From NCBI RefSeq assembly GCF_008704855.1, contig NZ_CP023691.1, forward strand, positions 4,340,001 to 4,404,000: a stretch of 64,000 bases of DNA. Reading direction: 5' to 3'. Within the stretch, counting starts at the first letter, position 1. The number at the start of each line of letters is the position of its first letter. The position numbers were made by a program, and so were the translations under genes. Under the pieces are notes generated by a model. The model searched no databases. It was not told where the DNA came from and was given only the letters and a program-made list of their open reading frames with translations. Positions 1 through 7,676 of the stretch are shown here, in pieces. Source of the DNA: Streptomyces platensis (GTDB lineage: Bacteria > Actinomycetota > Actinomycetes > Streptomycetales > Streptomycetaceae).

Positions 1-105
1 GGTCGGCGCGGCGGGGCCACGCCCCGTACACGTCGACTTCGGCATGCCCAAAATCGCAGGTCACGGGCCTGCTGTCGCAATCACCGCACCCGAAGAGAGA
101 CCCGT

Positions 106-933
106 ATGCCGAAGTCGATATCCGCGGCCCGCCGCACCTTCCTCGCCGGTCTGCTGACGGCCACGTCCCTGGTCCTCGCGCTCAGCGGCTGCGCCACCTA
201 CGACGTCACCGCCCCGGCCGACGCCCGCGCCGACGCACCGGCGGCCGACGTCAAGGCGAAGGACGCCGCGGACGCCGCGGCCGAGGACGGCAACGCCCCG
301 CGGGGCACGGCCGGTGACCCCGTCGACTGCCGCAAGGCCAAGTGCGTCGCGCTCACCTTCGACGCGGGCCCCAGTGAGAACACCAACCGCCTGCTGGACA
401 TCCTCAAGAAGGAGAAGGTCCACGCGACCTTCTTCATGCTCGGCGAGAACCACGTGGAAAAGCGCCCCGCCGAGGTGAAGCGGATCGACGCCGAGGGCCA
501 TGAGCTGGCCAACCACACCTGGTCGCACCAGATTCTGACCGACATTCCCGCCCCATCGGCCAAGCGCGAGATGTCCCGCCTCCAGGACGCGGTCCGCAAG
601 ATCACCGGTAAGACGCCGAAGCTGATGCGCCCGCCGCAGGGCCGGACCGATGAGACGGTCTCCACAATCAGCAAGGACCTCGGCCTGGCGCAGGTCCTGT
701 GGAGCGTGACGGCCAAGGATTACCAGACGAACGACTCGGCCCTGATCACCAAGCGGGTGCTCGAACAGACCGAGCGCGACGGCATCATCCTGCTGCACGA
801 CATCTACCGGGGAACCGTGCCGGCCGTCCCCGGCATCCTCAAGGAGCTGAAGAAGCGCGGCTACACGATCGTCACGGTCTCCCAGCTGCTCTCCCCGGCG
901 AAGCCGCAGCCGGGCATGGTCTACCGCCCGTAA
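106..933 (+). CDS. Polysaccharide deacetylase (NodB/CE4) lipoprotein
   Basis: 275 aa. The N-terminus is basic and hydrophobic with a lipobox LSGC near residue 28, so the protein should be anchored outside the membrane as a lipoprotein. An Ala/Asp-rich linker (about residues 33-65) precedes a NodB domain (about 80-265). Family motifs visible are TFDAGP (motif 1), HTWSH (motif 2, metal-binding histidines), RPPQGR (motif 3) and LLHD (motif 5). Motif 1 is normally TFDDGP; the second Asp, a metal ligand in characterised CE4 enzymes, is Ala here. Such enzymes remove acetyl groups from peptidoglycan, chitin or xylan; the substrate cannot be read from sequence. The ATG at 106 follows a GAAGAGAGA ribosome site. 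It converges on the VanZ-like relic with a 44-bp gap. Confidence 0.88.
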   Translation: MPKSISAARRTFLAGLLTATSLVLALSGCATYDVTAPADARADAPAADVKAKDAADAAAEDGNAPRGTAGDPVDCRKAKCVALTFDAGPSENTNRLLDILKKEKVHATFFMLGENHVEKRPAEVKRIDAEGHELANHTWSHQILTDIPAPSAKREMSRLQDAVRKITGKTPKLMRPPQGRTDETVSTISKDLGLAQVLWSVTAKDYQTNDSALITKRVLEQTERDGIILLHDIYRGTVPAVPGILKELKKRGYTIVTVSQLLSPAKPQPGMVYRP

Positions 934-977
934 CGCGGCCGGGGCGCGCGCCACCACGGCGCCGAACGGGCCCTACG

Positions 978-1358
978 TCACGCCGGCCCGGTCCCGGAGG
1001 CCTTGACCGGCCCCGCCGTCCCCTTGCCGCCGATCCGGTGCCACCAGTGCCGGCGCCGCGGATGCACGGCCGGCACCCCGAACGGCAGGCCCAGCACGAC
1101 ATTGCCGCCGAGCTGTTTGACCGTGTCGGCCAGGTGCGGCTGTCCCAGATAGCCCCGGATCGAGTCGCCGGGGCGGAGGTTGGGGCGGGTCAGCGGCACC
1201 GACGCCGCCGACGGGGTCAGCGTGACCCGCGCCAGCGCCGCCGCGAACGCCACCATCGCGGCGAAGGCCAGCACCAGCAGCAGGACCCGGACGGCCAGCG
1301 GGGCCCGTGCGGCCACCGGTGACCATGCCGCCTTCTCGCCCTCTCGCGTACGCGCCAC
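978..1358 (-). pseudogene. VanZ-like membrane protein with internal deletion
   Basis: 126 aa reading frame from GTG 1358, preceded by a good ribosome site (GGGGAG, 5 nt upstream). It has one clear membrane segment (VRVLLLVLAFAAMVAFAAAL), then the conserved VanZ-type stretch NLRPGDSIRGY and GGNVVLGLPFGV. In full-length Streptomyces VanZ proteins this is followed by two more membrane segments and a conserved VEVAQ/FDIDDVILN region; here it runs directly into PAVHPRRRHWWHRI, which resembles the extreme C-terminus of those proteins as I remember them. I infer an internal deletion of roughly 65-70 codons that kept the frame. It could still make a small single-pass membrane protein, but not a functional VanZ fold. 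The comparison with full-length relatives is from memory. Confidence 0.6.
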
Positions 1359-1479
1359 GAGAACTCCCCGGTGTGCGTGACGGACGGTGCGTCCGAGGGA
1401 ATTCCGGTTACCCGAGGCACCCCGGATCATGCGGAACGGTCCGCTCCCCACCCGCCGTCGGCCCGCGGCGCACACAGGC

Positions 1480-1513
1480 AACAGGGGCGCCGGACAGCTC
1501 CGGCGCCCCTGTT
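1480..1513 (-). terminator. Terminator after the esterase gene
   Basis: A perfect 15-bp inverted repeat (arms AACAGGGGCGCCGGA and its complement) with a 4-nt loop CAGC starts 16 nt beyond the esterase stop codon. No U-run follows, which is usual for Streptomyces hairpin terminators. Confidence 0.75.
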
Positions 1514-1528
1514 CAGCTCACTCGCGGC

Positions 1529-2830
1529 TCACCTCTGGGGGCGCTCCGCCTCCACCCGCCGGCGGCCCTTGTTGTCGTCGGACGCGGACGGTGCCGGGGA
1601 CGGCGTGGTGCGCTGCCCCGGGGCGCCGCCCTTGCCCACGCCCGGCTTGCGCGGCGGGAGCGCCTCCGTGTCCTGGGGGAACGTCAGCTGCTGGCTCTGC
1701 CACTGAAGGGCCGGCACGACCTCCCGCCGCCAGGTCGTGAACTGGTGGCTGCCCTGCGGCAGGATGATCGATTCGGTCGTCATCGGCGACTTGGCCGCCC
1801 GCAGGAACTTCATCGTGTCGCCGTAGTCCGCCTCGCCCTTACGGCTGCTGGCGACCAGCGCGGAGATCTGCGGCGCGGGGAGGTTCTTCAGCCGCCACAG
1901 CAGGTCGTGCTCGCGCTCGCGCCGGGCGCCCTCCGGGCCGGGGCCGAAGAGGCTGCCGGTGGTCAGGTCGTCCTTGATCGCGTAGTCACCGGAGAGCGAG
2001 ACCGCCGAGGTGTAGACCTTCGGGTTGCGCATCGCCAGCTGCAACGAGCAGGTGCCGCCGGAGGAGTAGCCGAACGCGCCCCAGGCGCTGGGGTCACGGC
2101 CCACCCGGTAGGCCGACTTCATGGCGTCCGGCAGGTCCTTGGTGAAGAAGGTCTCGGCCTGCGGACCGCCCGGCACATCCACACACTCGGTGTCGCGCGG
2201 CGGGGCGATCGTCGGCCGGACCATCACGATCACCGTCGGCTGCATCTTGCCCTGCGCGATCAGCCGGCCGGCGTTCTGCGGCACCTGGAGGTGCTGTGCG
2301 AGGTTCATGATCCCGCCGGGGTAGCCGCTGATGACGACCATGACGGGGAACCGCTGGCGGCGGAACTGCTGCTGGAAGTACTGCGGCGGGAGATAGACGA
2401 AGCCCGGGTTGATGGCCCGGCTGCGACGGCCGATGATCTTCACGGACTCGACCTTGCCCACCCGGTCGGCGGGCCCCTTGGGCAGTCCGCTCACCCGGTC
2501 GAGCCCCTGCGGACCGGCCGGCTGGACCAGTCCGCCCTTGAGGTTGCCGACCGAGGCGTACTGGCCGCCGCCCTGGCTCAGGGATGCCGGCGCCTCGTCG
2601 GTGTTGCCCAGCAGTTCGTCCCAGTTGCCGTAGAACTCGTAGTTCGTGTTCACGGCGAGGGCGAGCGCACACACGATCGACACCTGGGTGACCACGATCG
2701 CGCCCAGCCGGCCGAGGACGGCCGTCACGCCGCGCCGCGCCAGCCGGGGCCAGAGCCAGACCGTGGCGGCGACACAGAGCACCGCCAGCACGATCACCGT
2801 GTATTCGAGCGACTGACTGGTCAGCCCCAT
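1529..2830 (-). CDS. Membrane-anchored alpha/beta-hydrolase (esterase D family)
   Basis: 433 aa. The first ~70 residues hold two hydrophobic helices (TVIVLAVLCVAATVWLW and an IVVTQVSIVCALALAV segment), so the catalytic domain is probably outside and tethered. Residues ~130-390 match the putative esterase family (PF00756, related to antigen 85/FrsA-type esterases): VMVVISGYPGG near the oxyanion side, the nucleophile elbow GYSSGG, and a C-terminal ...GSHQF... that supplies the likely catalytic His. The tail is Pro/Lys/Arg-rich. Substrate unknown; antigen-85-type acyl transfer or lipid/ester hydrolysis at the cell envelope are both possible. Monocistronic with its own hairpin terminator; neighbour PhoX is also secreted and reads the same way, 295 bp upstream. 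Confidence 0.8.
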   Translation of the reverse strand: MGLTSQSLEYTVIVLAVLCVAATVWLWPRLARRGVTAVLGRLGAIVVTQVSIVCALALAVNTNYEFYGNWDELLGNTDEAPASLSQGGGQYASVGNLKGGLVQPAGPQGLDRVSGLPKGPADRVGKVESVKIIGRRSRAINPGFVYLPPQYFQQQFRRQRFPVMVVISGYPGGIMNLAQHLQVPQNAGRLIAQGKMQPTVIVMVRPTIAPPRDTECVDVPGGPQAETFFTKDLPDAMKSAYRVGRDPSAWGAFGYSSGGTCSLQLAMRNPKVYTSAVSLSGDYAIKDDLTTGSLFGPGPEGARREREHDLLWRLKNLPAPQISALVASSRKGEADYGDTMKFLRAAKSPMTTESIILPQGSHQFTTWRREVVPALQWQSQQLTFPQDTEALPPRKPGVGKGGAPGQRTTPSPAPSASDDNKGRRRVEAERPQR

Positions 2831-3071
2831 GCGCCCACATCTCCCGTCACCCTCGGAAGGGTTCTTGCCTTCTTAACCGGCCGCCTTAGGCACAACGGAC
2901 GGCTCCGGACAATGGTCACCGGAGAAGACGGGCACACCTGCGCATCGGATACCTGAGCGACACACTTCTTACCCTGCTCTTGCCACATCGTTTCCGCGGC
3001 GTGATGTGGCGGGACGGGAGGGACCGCCGGGGTGCGTCGCGGGACGGAGCGTGGGGCCGCGGCTCGTGACA

Positions 3072-3115
3072 GCGCCCACGGGCACGGGGGATCCGGCCCC
3101 CGCCCCCATGGGCGC
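3072..3115 (-). terminator. Terminator after the PhoX gene
   Basis: Imperfect long hairpin 11 nt beyond the phoX stop: outer arms GCGCCCA/TGGGCGC, middle GGG/CCC and inner GGGGG/CCCCC, with small internal loops. It lies in the 295-bp gap between phoX and the esterase gene; nothing else was recognised in that gap. Confidence 0.6.
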
Positions 3116-3125
3116 CTGCCTTCCC

Positions 3126-5201
3126 TCACATACCGATGTCCCGCCCGTCCTTCCGCCATACGCTCACCACGGAGGGACGGACCAACTCACCTTCCCCGTC
3201 CGGCCATTGCGACGCGGGCCGCTCCACACTGGCCCCGTCCACCTCACCCGGGTGCTGCACGGCGACCATCACCCGCCGCTCCTGCACGACCGGCCCGCAG
3301 GTCTCGGCCCCCGTGGGCACCGTCAGGAACTGCCGGACCTCACCCCGCCGTTCTCCCGCGGTCGCCACCCCGAACAGCCCGTCATGGCTGCCCAGCGCAT
3401 TTCCGTCGGTCGATATCCAGAGATTTCCGTGCACATCAAAGGTGATGTTGTCCGGGCAGGAAATCGGGCTGACCTGATCCTTGGGGAATCCGCCGAAATA
3501 GGTGGCCGGGTCCTCCGGGTCACCGCAGACCAGGAACAGCCGCCAGTCGAAACGGTCCGCCGCCGGATCGTCCCACCGCTCGCTCAGTTCCAGAATCTGC
3601 CCGTGCTTGTTCTCCTTGCGCGGATTGGCCTCGTCCGCCGGGGCCTTGCCCGTCTTCCCACGGTCGCTGTTATTGGTCAGGGCGATATAGACCCGCCCGG
3701 TCCGCGGGCTGGGCTCGACATCCTCCGGGCGGTCCATCTTCGTGGCGCCCACCTTGTCGGCGGCCATCCGGGTGAAGACATAGACCTCTTCGGCCGTCAT
3801 TCCCGGCACATGCGAGGTGTCGCCGCTCGCCAGCGGAATCCACTCCCCCGACCCGTCGAACTCGCCGTCCTTCGGCAGCTTGCCCGAGCCGTCGATCTCC
3901 CCCGCAGCACTGTCACCGGTGAACTTGGCGACATAGAGCGTCCCCTCGTCCAGCAGCGTCCGGTTGTGCTCCCGCGCGGCCCGTGACGTTCCCCGCTTCA
4001 TCCGCCGGGCGGAGACGAACTTGTAGAAGTAATCGAACTTCTCGTCATCGCCCATGTAGAGAACGGACCGGCCGTCCGCGGTAAGCCGCGGTTCGGCCGC
4101 CTCGTGCTTGAACCGTCCCAGCGCCGTCAGCTTCCGCGGTGTCGACTCGGGGTCGTGGGGGTCGATTTCCACGACCCAGCCGAAGCGGTGCGGCTCATTC
4201 GGCTCCCGCGTCACATCGAAGCGCTTGTCGAACCGCTCCCACTTACGCTGGCTCGCGGCGCCGGTAATGCCGTACCGCTTGAGACGGGCCGCCGCCGCCG
4301 GATCGGTGACACTGCCCCCGTTGGCGAAATACTGGTTGAAATTCTCCTCGCCGGACAGCACCGTCCCCCACGGTGTGATGCCGCCGCCGCAGTTGTTGAG
4401 CGTCCCCAGAATCCGCGTCCCCTCGGGGTCGGCGGACGTCTTCAGCAGGTCGCTGCCCGCCGCGGGGCCGGTGACCTCGAACGGCGTGGTGCCGGTGATC
4501 CGCCGGTTGAGCCGGTGCCGGGACACCGCCGTCAGCCGCCCGCTGTGCCGCTCCTCCTGGACGACGAGTACGGACAGCCCGTGCGCCGCCCAGCCGATCT
4601 CGGCCTGCTCCCGCGTCGGCGCCTCCGCGTCGTACCCGGCGAACATCAGCTGCTCGTCGGTGTACTCGTGGTTGATCACCATCAGCTGCCGGTGCCGCTC
4701 ACCCGGCACGTCCAGGACGGCCATGTAGTCGTTGTTGTAACCGAACTGCCCCGCCTGCGCCTTCGCCGACTGCCGGTCCGGGTCGAAGGCCGGCGCCCCG
4801 CGCAGAATCGGGTCGCCCCACCGGATGACGATGTTCTGCGCGTGCCCCTCGGGGACGACCACCGCGTCGGCCGTGTTGGGCGCCACGGTCGCGAACCGCA
4901 GCCCGCGCGCCGCCTTGTGGCTCTTCCCCGCCCGGGACACCTGACCGGCCCCCGGCGCCGCGACGGCCGGCGTCGCCCCCACGCCGCCCATGGCGCCGCC
5001 GGCTGCCGCCGCCACCGTCACGACCGCGGCGGCCCGCACCATCGAACGCCGGGACAGCGCCCCGGCGATGACGTCACCGACGTAGGCGTTGCCGCTCGTG
5101 TTCGGCGTCTCGTGGAAGCAGGCGTCACCACAGCGGTAACGGCACGTCATGGCCGAACGCCCACCAGGATGCGAGCCGATCAACGGCAGGAACTTGCGCA
5201 C
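3126..5201 (-). CDS. phoX: PhoX-family alkaline phosphatase (DUF839), Tat-exported
   Basis: 691 aa, normal length for PhoX. Residues ~50-75 contain a twin-arginine signal (SRRSMVRAAAVV followed by an Ala-rich hydrophobic stretch) that sits unusually far in, behind a ~48-residue cytoplasmic leader with several Cys (CRYRCGDACFH); this is typical of actinobacterial PhoX. The mature part carries PhoX/DUF839 landmarks such as GWVVEIDPHDP, the DPHD-type metal-binding region, KFKHEAA-like EAAEPRL, CPDNITFD and HGNLWISTDGN. PhoX enzymes are Ca2+/Fe-dependent phosphomonoesterases acting outside the cell to release phosphate. GTG 5201 is chosen because GAGGGGG lies just upstream; the ATG 4 nt earlier is out of frame. 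A candidate PHO box lies upstream, fitting PhoP control. Confidence 0.85.
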   Translation of the reverse strand: MRKFLPLIGSHPGGRSAMTCRYRCGDACFHETPNTSGNAYVGDVIAGALSRRSMVRAAAVVTVAAAAGGAMGGVGATPAVAAPGAGQVSRAGKSHKAARGLRFATVAPNTADAVVVPEGHAQNIVIRWGDPILRGAPAFDPDRQSAKAQAGQFGYNNDYMAVLDVPGERHRQLMVINHEYTDEQLMFAGYDAEAPTREQAEIGWAAHGLSVLVVQEERHSGRLTAVSRHRLNRRITGTTPFEVTGPAAGSDLLKTSADPEGTRILGTLNNCGGGITPWGTVLSGEENFNQYFANGGSVTDPAAAARLKRYGITGAASQRKWERFDKRFDVTREPNEPHRFGWVVEIDPHDPESTPRKLTALGRFKHEAAEPRLTADGRSVLYMGDDEKFDYFYKFVSARRMKRGTSRAAREHNRTLLDEGTLYVAKFTGDSAAGEIDGSGKLPKDGEFDGSGEWIPLASGDTSHVPGMTAEEVYVFTRMAADKVGATKMDRPEDVEPSPRTGRVYIALTNNSDRGKTGKAPADEANPRKENKHGQILELSERWDDPAADRFDWRLFLVCGDPEDPATYFGGFPKDQVSPISCPDNITFDVHGNLWISTDGNALGSHDGLFGVATAGERRGEVRQFLTVPTGAETCGPVVQERRVMVAVQHPGEVDGASVERPASQWPDGEGELVRPSVVSVWRKDGRDIGM

Positions 5202-5742
5202 ATTTCCCCCTCTTTAGCGGAGTCGAACGAGGTCGAACGGTGTGCGGCGCGGACGAAAGGATGCGAGCGCCGTCGTCCGGTTCGCGGTCATGGTTCGCCG
5301 TGACGCTAAACGGGCCGATCCGCCACATGACGACGCAAACATGAACAGGCGGTGAATCCGGGGGGACGGCAGGCCCGCCCGGCACCGTACGAGGGGTCAA
5401 TCCCAGGTCCAGGGAGGGCAAAGAGCCGCCTACGACGGTGGCGCGGAGCGCGGAAAGGATTCAGTCCGGTATCGAAAATTCCGCACGGGGCCATGTGCCG
5501 CGGCGGTGTGCGCACTGGTGATCAACCCCGTACGCAGGACCGATGTCTCCGCGGCGGAACTCTGGCGCCCCGGCCGAAACCCGCTGGCCCGCCACAGCCC
5601 CCGGATGGCCCACCACACAAGGCGCGGGGTCCCACGATGAGGCCGGTCCCGGCCGCTACCCTTACGTATCCGTCCTGGTCAGGGACATGTCCGTGCGTCA
5701 CGGACATACGCCGCACCCACCACCCGCAAGAGAGGTTCGCCG
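5202..5742. other. 541-bp divergent intergenic region phoX / vWA gene
   Basis: Non-coding by eye: the open frames across it are antisense or low-quality. Besides the candidate PHO-box promoter described separately, I see a 10-bp-period direct repeat of the core GTCGAAC at about 5222-5240 next to the phoX ribosome site, and no recognisable riboswitch or RNA gene in the remaining ~380 bp up to the vWA gene. Confidence 0.5.
5303..5357 (-). promoter_or_regulatory. Candidate PHO box and promoter for phoX
   Basis: Read on the minus strand, 11-bp units begin ATTCACC (5357-5351) and GTTCATG (5346-5340), with a weaker third unit CGTCGTC (5335-5329). Streptomyces PhoP boxes are direct 11-bp repeats built on GTTCACC. 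The third unit covers a -35 position and TAGCGT (5308-5303) fits a -10 at about 17 bp spacing. This is about 140 bp upstream of the phoX start. Pattern seen directly; PhoP binding is inference. Confidence 0.5.
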
Positions 5743-7437
5743 ATGGGCATTCGGAGTCTGCTGCGCAACGCTTTCGGTCGCTCCAAGGCGACCCGTGAAG
5801 AAACCGGCGCGGCCCCGAGCGGCGCCGACAAGCCGGAGTCCGCGACCATCCCGGAGGCCCGCGAGGAGTCCACACCGGCCCCCGCCGCCCCGGAAGCCGA
5901 GGTCCCGGCCGCCCGGACGGCCCCCACGGAGGCCCCCGCCGCCGACCCGGCACCGACGACCCCGACCCTCCCCGCCCAGGGCAGCCGCGCGGACCGTGCG
6001 GAGCGGGCAGAGCGGGCGGCGGAGAGCTCCCCGGTACGGGAGGAGGCCGCGGCATCCGAGGAGACCGCGGCGGCCGTATCGGGCGAGGCGGTCGAGGCGG
6101 CTGAGCCCGTCGTGGCGGTTGAAGCGGTTGAGGAGCCTGCGGCGGAGGCGGCTGCGCCCGAGGCCACGTCGGACTCCGCCGAGCAGGCCGTTGCGGCCGG
6201 TACGAGCGACAAGGACCAGCCCGCGGCGGACGTCGCACCGGCCCCCGCCACCGAGCCGGCCACCGGCGACACCGTCGCCGATCTCGTGAGCCAGGCCTTC
6301 GACAACCCGAGCGCTGAGGCCGAGGCCGCTGAGGGTAAGGCGAAGACGGAGCCCGAGGTCGAGGCGAAGGCAGAGGTCGTCGCAGAGCCCGAGGCGAAGC
6401 CGGCCGCAAAGGCCGAGCCGGCGGCCGACGCCGTCGAGCCGGAACCCGAGGTGGCAGCGGAGCCCGAGGTGGCGGCCACGCCGGAACCCGTGAAGCAGCC
6501 GGCGGCCGAGGCAAAGCCCGCGGCCGGGGCAAAGCCGACGGACGAGCCCAAGGACGAGCCGAAGGCCGCAGCGCCCAAGACGGACGCCCCGAAGACGGAA
6601 GCTCCCAAGACGGCCGAGCCGCAGCCCGCAACGCCGACGGCCGACCAGCCGGCCGCCGACCAGCCGGCCGCGGACCAGCCCAAGGCCGACCAGCCGAAGG
6701 CCGAGGCCGTCACTCCTTCCGCCGCCGCGGCCTCGCTCCCCACTACCGCGCCCGCCCTCGTCAGCCTCTACAAGGCCGCGGGCAGCACCCTGGAGAAGCA
6801 CGGCCTCGCCACCCAGCGCGCCGCCGTCTACCTGGTCCTGGACCGCTCCGGCTCGATGCGTCCCTACTACAAGGACGGCACCGTCCAGAACCTCGCCGAG
6901 CAGGCCCTCGGCCTCTCCGCGCACCTCGACGACGACGCCACCGTGCCGGTGATCTTCTTCTCCACCGACATCGACGGCACCGCCGACCTCGACCTCACCA
7001 ACTACGAGGGCCGCATCGAGGAACTGCACGCCGGTCTGGGCCACATGGGCCGTACGAACTACCACTGGGCCATCAACGCGGTCGTCGACCACTACAAGAA
7101 GTCCGGCGCCACCGCCCCGGCGTTCGTCATCTTCCAGACGGACGGCGCCCCGACCTCCAAGCCGGCCGCCGAGAAGGCGCTCTGCGAGGCGGCCGGGCTC
7201 CCCATCTTCTGGCAGTTCATCGGCTTCGGTGACCCGGACGCCAAGGGCTTCGACTTCCTCCGCAAGCTCGACGACCTGGCCGTACCGGAGAAGCGCACCG
7301 TCGACAACGCCGGCTTCTTCCACGCCGGCCGCGACCCGCGCAGCCTCTCCCACGACGAGCTCTACCAGCAGCTGATGGTCGAGTTCCCCGAGTGGCTCAC
7401 CGAGGCCCGCGCGGCCGGCGTCCTCAAGGACAGCTGA
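5743..7437 (+). CDS. vWA-domain protein (TerF type) with long disordered N-terminus
   Basis: 564 aa in two parts. Residues ~1-325 are almost entirely Ala/Pro/Glu/Lys/Thr and predicted to be unstructured, ending in four DQPAA/DQPKA repeats (6643-6702). Residues ~330-564 form a von Willebrand A domain of the TerF/TerY class from tellurium- and stress-resistance systems: MIDAS motif DRSGSM at about residue 367, then a metal-binding Thr/Asp region (FFSTDIDG, FQTDGAPTS) and the family-typical C-terminus DNAGFFHAGRDPRSL. Cytoplasmic; no signal peptide. It probably binds a partner through a metal ion. No other ter genes are nearby, so a stand-alone role is likely. The acidic, low-complexity half could be a tether or phase-separating region. 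ATG 5743 follows AGAGAGG. Confidence 0.82.
   Translation: MGIRSLLRNAFGRSKATREETGAAPSGADKPESATIPEAREESTPAPAAPEAEVPAARTAPTEAPAADPAPTTPTLPAQGSRADRAERAERAAESSPVREEAAASEETAAAVSGEAVEAAEPVVAVEAVEEPAAEAAAPEATSDSAEQAVAAGTSDKDQPAADVAPAPATEPATGDTVADLVSQAFDNPSAEAEAAEGKAKTEPEVEAKAEVVAEPEAKPAAKAEPAADAVEPEPEVAAEPEVAATPEPVKQPAAEAKPAAGAKPTDEPKDEPKAAAPKTDAPKTEAPKTAEPQPATPTADQPAADQPAADQPKADQPKAEAVTPSAAAASLPTTAPALVSLYKAAGSTLEKHGLATQRAAVYLVLDRSGSMRPYYKDGTVQNLAEQALGLSAHLDDDATVPVIFFSTDIDGTADLDLTNYEGRIEELHAGLGHMGRTNYHWAINAVVDHYKKSGATAPAFVIFQTDGAPTSKPAAEKALCEAAGLPIFWQFIGFGDPDAKGFDFLRKLDDLAVPEKRTVDNAGFFHAGRDPRSLSHDELYQQLMVEFPEWLTEARAAGVLKDS
6643..6702 (+). repeat. Four 15-bp tandem repeats inside the vWA gene
   Basis: Units GACCAGCCGGCCGCC (two, with silent variation) and GACCAGCCSAAGGCC-like (two) encode DQPAA, DQPAA, DQPKA, DQPKA. 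The array preserves frame and sits at the end of the disordered region just before the vWA domain, so copy number could vary between strains without breaking the gene. Confidence 0.8.
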
Positions 7438-7471
7438 CCGCCCTCGCCTCCACCACACCCGACACCTCACC

Positions 7472-7508
7472 GGCCGCGGCCGGGCTCCTACTGGGCCCGG
7501 CCGCGGCC
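7472..7508 (+). terminator. Terminator after the vWA gene
   Basis: A perfect 14-bp inverted repeat (left arm GGCCGCGGCCGGGC) with a ~9-nt loop, 34 bp after the stop codon; no U-run. Confidence 0.65.
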
Positions 7509-7676
7509 GCCGTCGTGTGCGCCCCCCTGACCTCGGCGCCGCGGCACACCACAAGAGGCGAGGCCCTGCGCCCCTCCCTACGCTGAATGGGTGAAGTGCT
7601 CCGTTTGATCCGGTTGCTCCGGGTGGGAGCGGCGGGTGGCCGGGGTGGCCGTACCAGCCGAGCGAGGCGGGTCGTG

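Noticed and set aside
1..105. Tail of an upstream gene at the window edge
   Set aside because: No frame with recognisable protein similarity reaches into the window; the stretch looks intergenic and ends in the deacetylase ribosome site.
1307..2956. Long open frame (about 549 codons) on the plus strand opposite the esterase
   Set aside because: Arg/Pro/Gly/Ala-rich translation with no motif; the minus strand shows clear esterase features and third-position GC. It is a high-GC shadow. The same applies to most long antisense frames, e.g. 5698-7554, 11210-13204, 12834-14957, 17378-19522 and 49130-50728.
5743..7437. A tellurium-resistance (ter) operon
   Set aside because: Only the vWA protein is present; no TerD/TerC-type gene is nearby.
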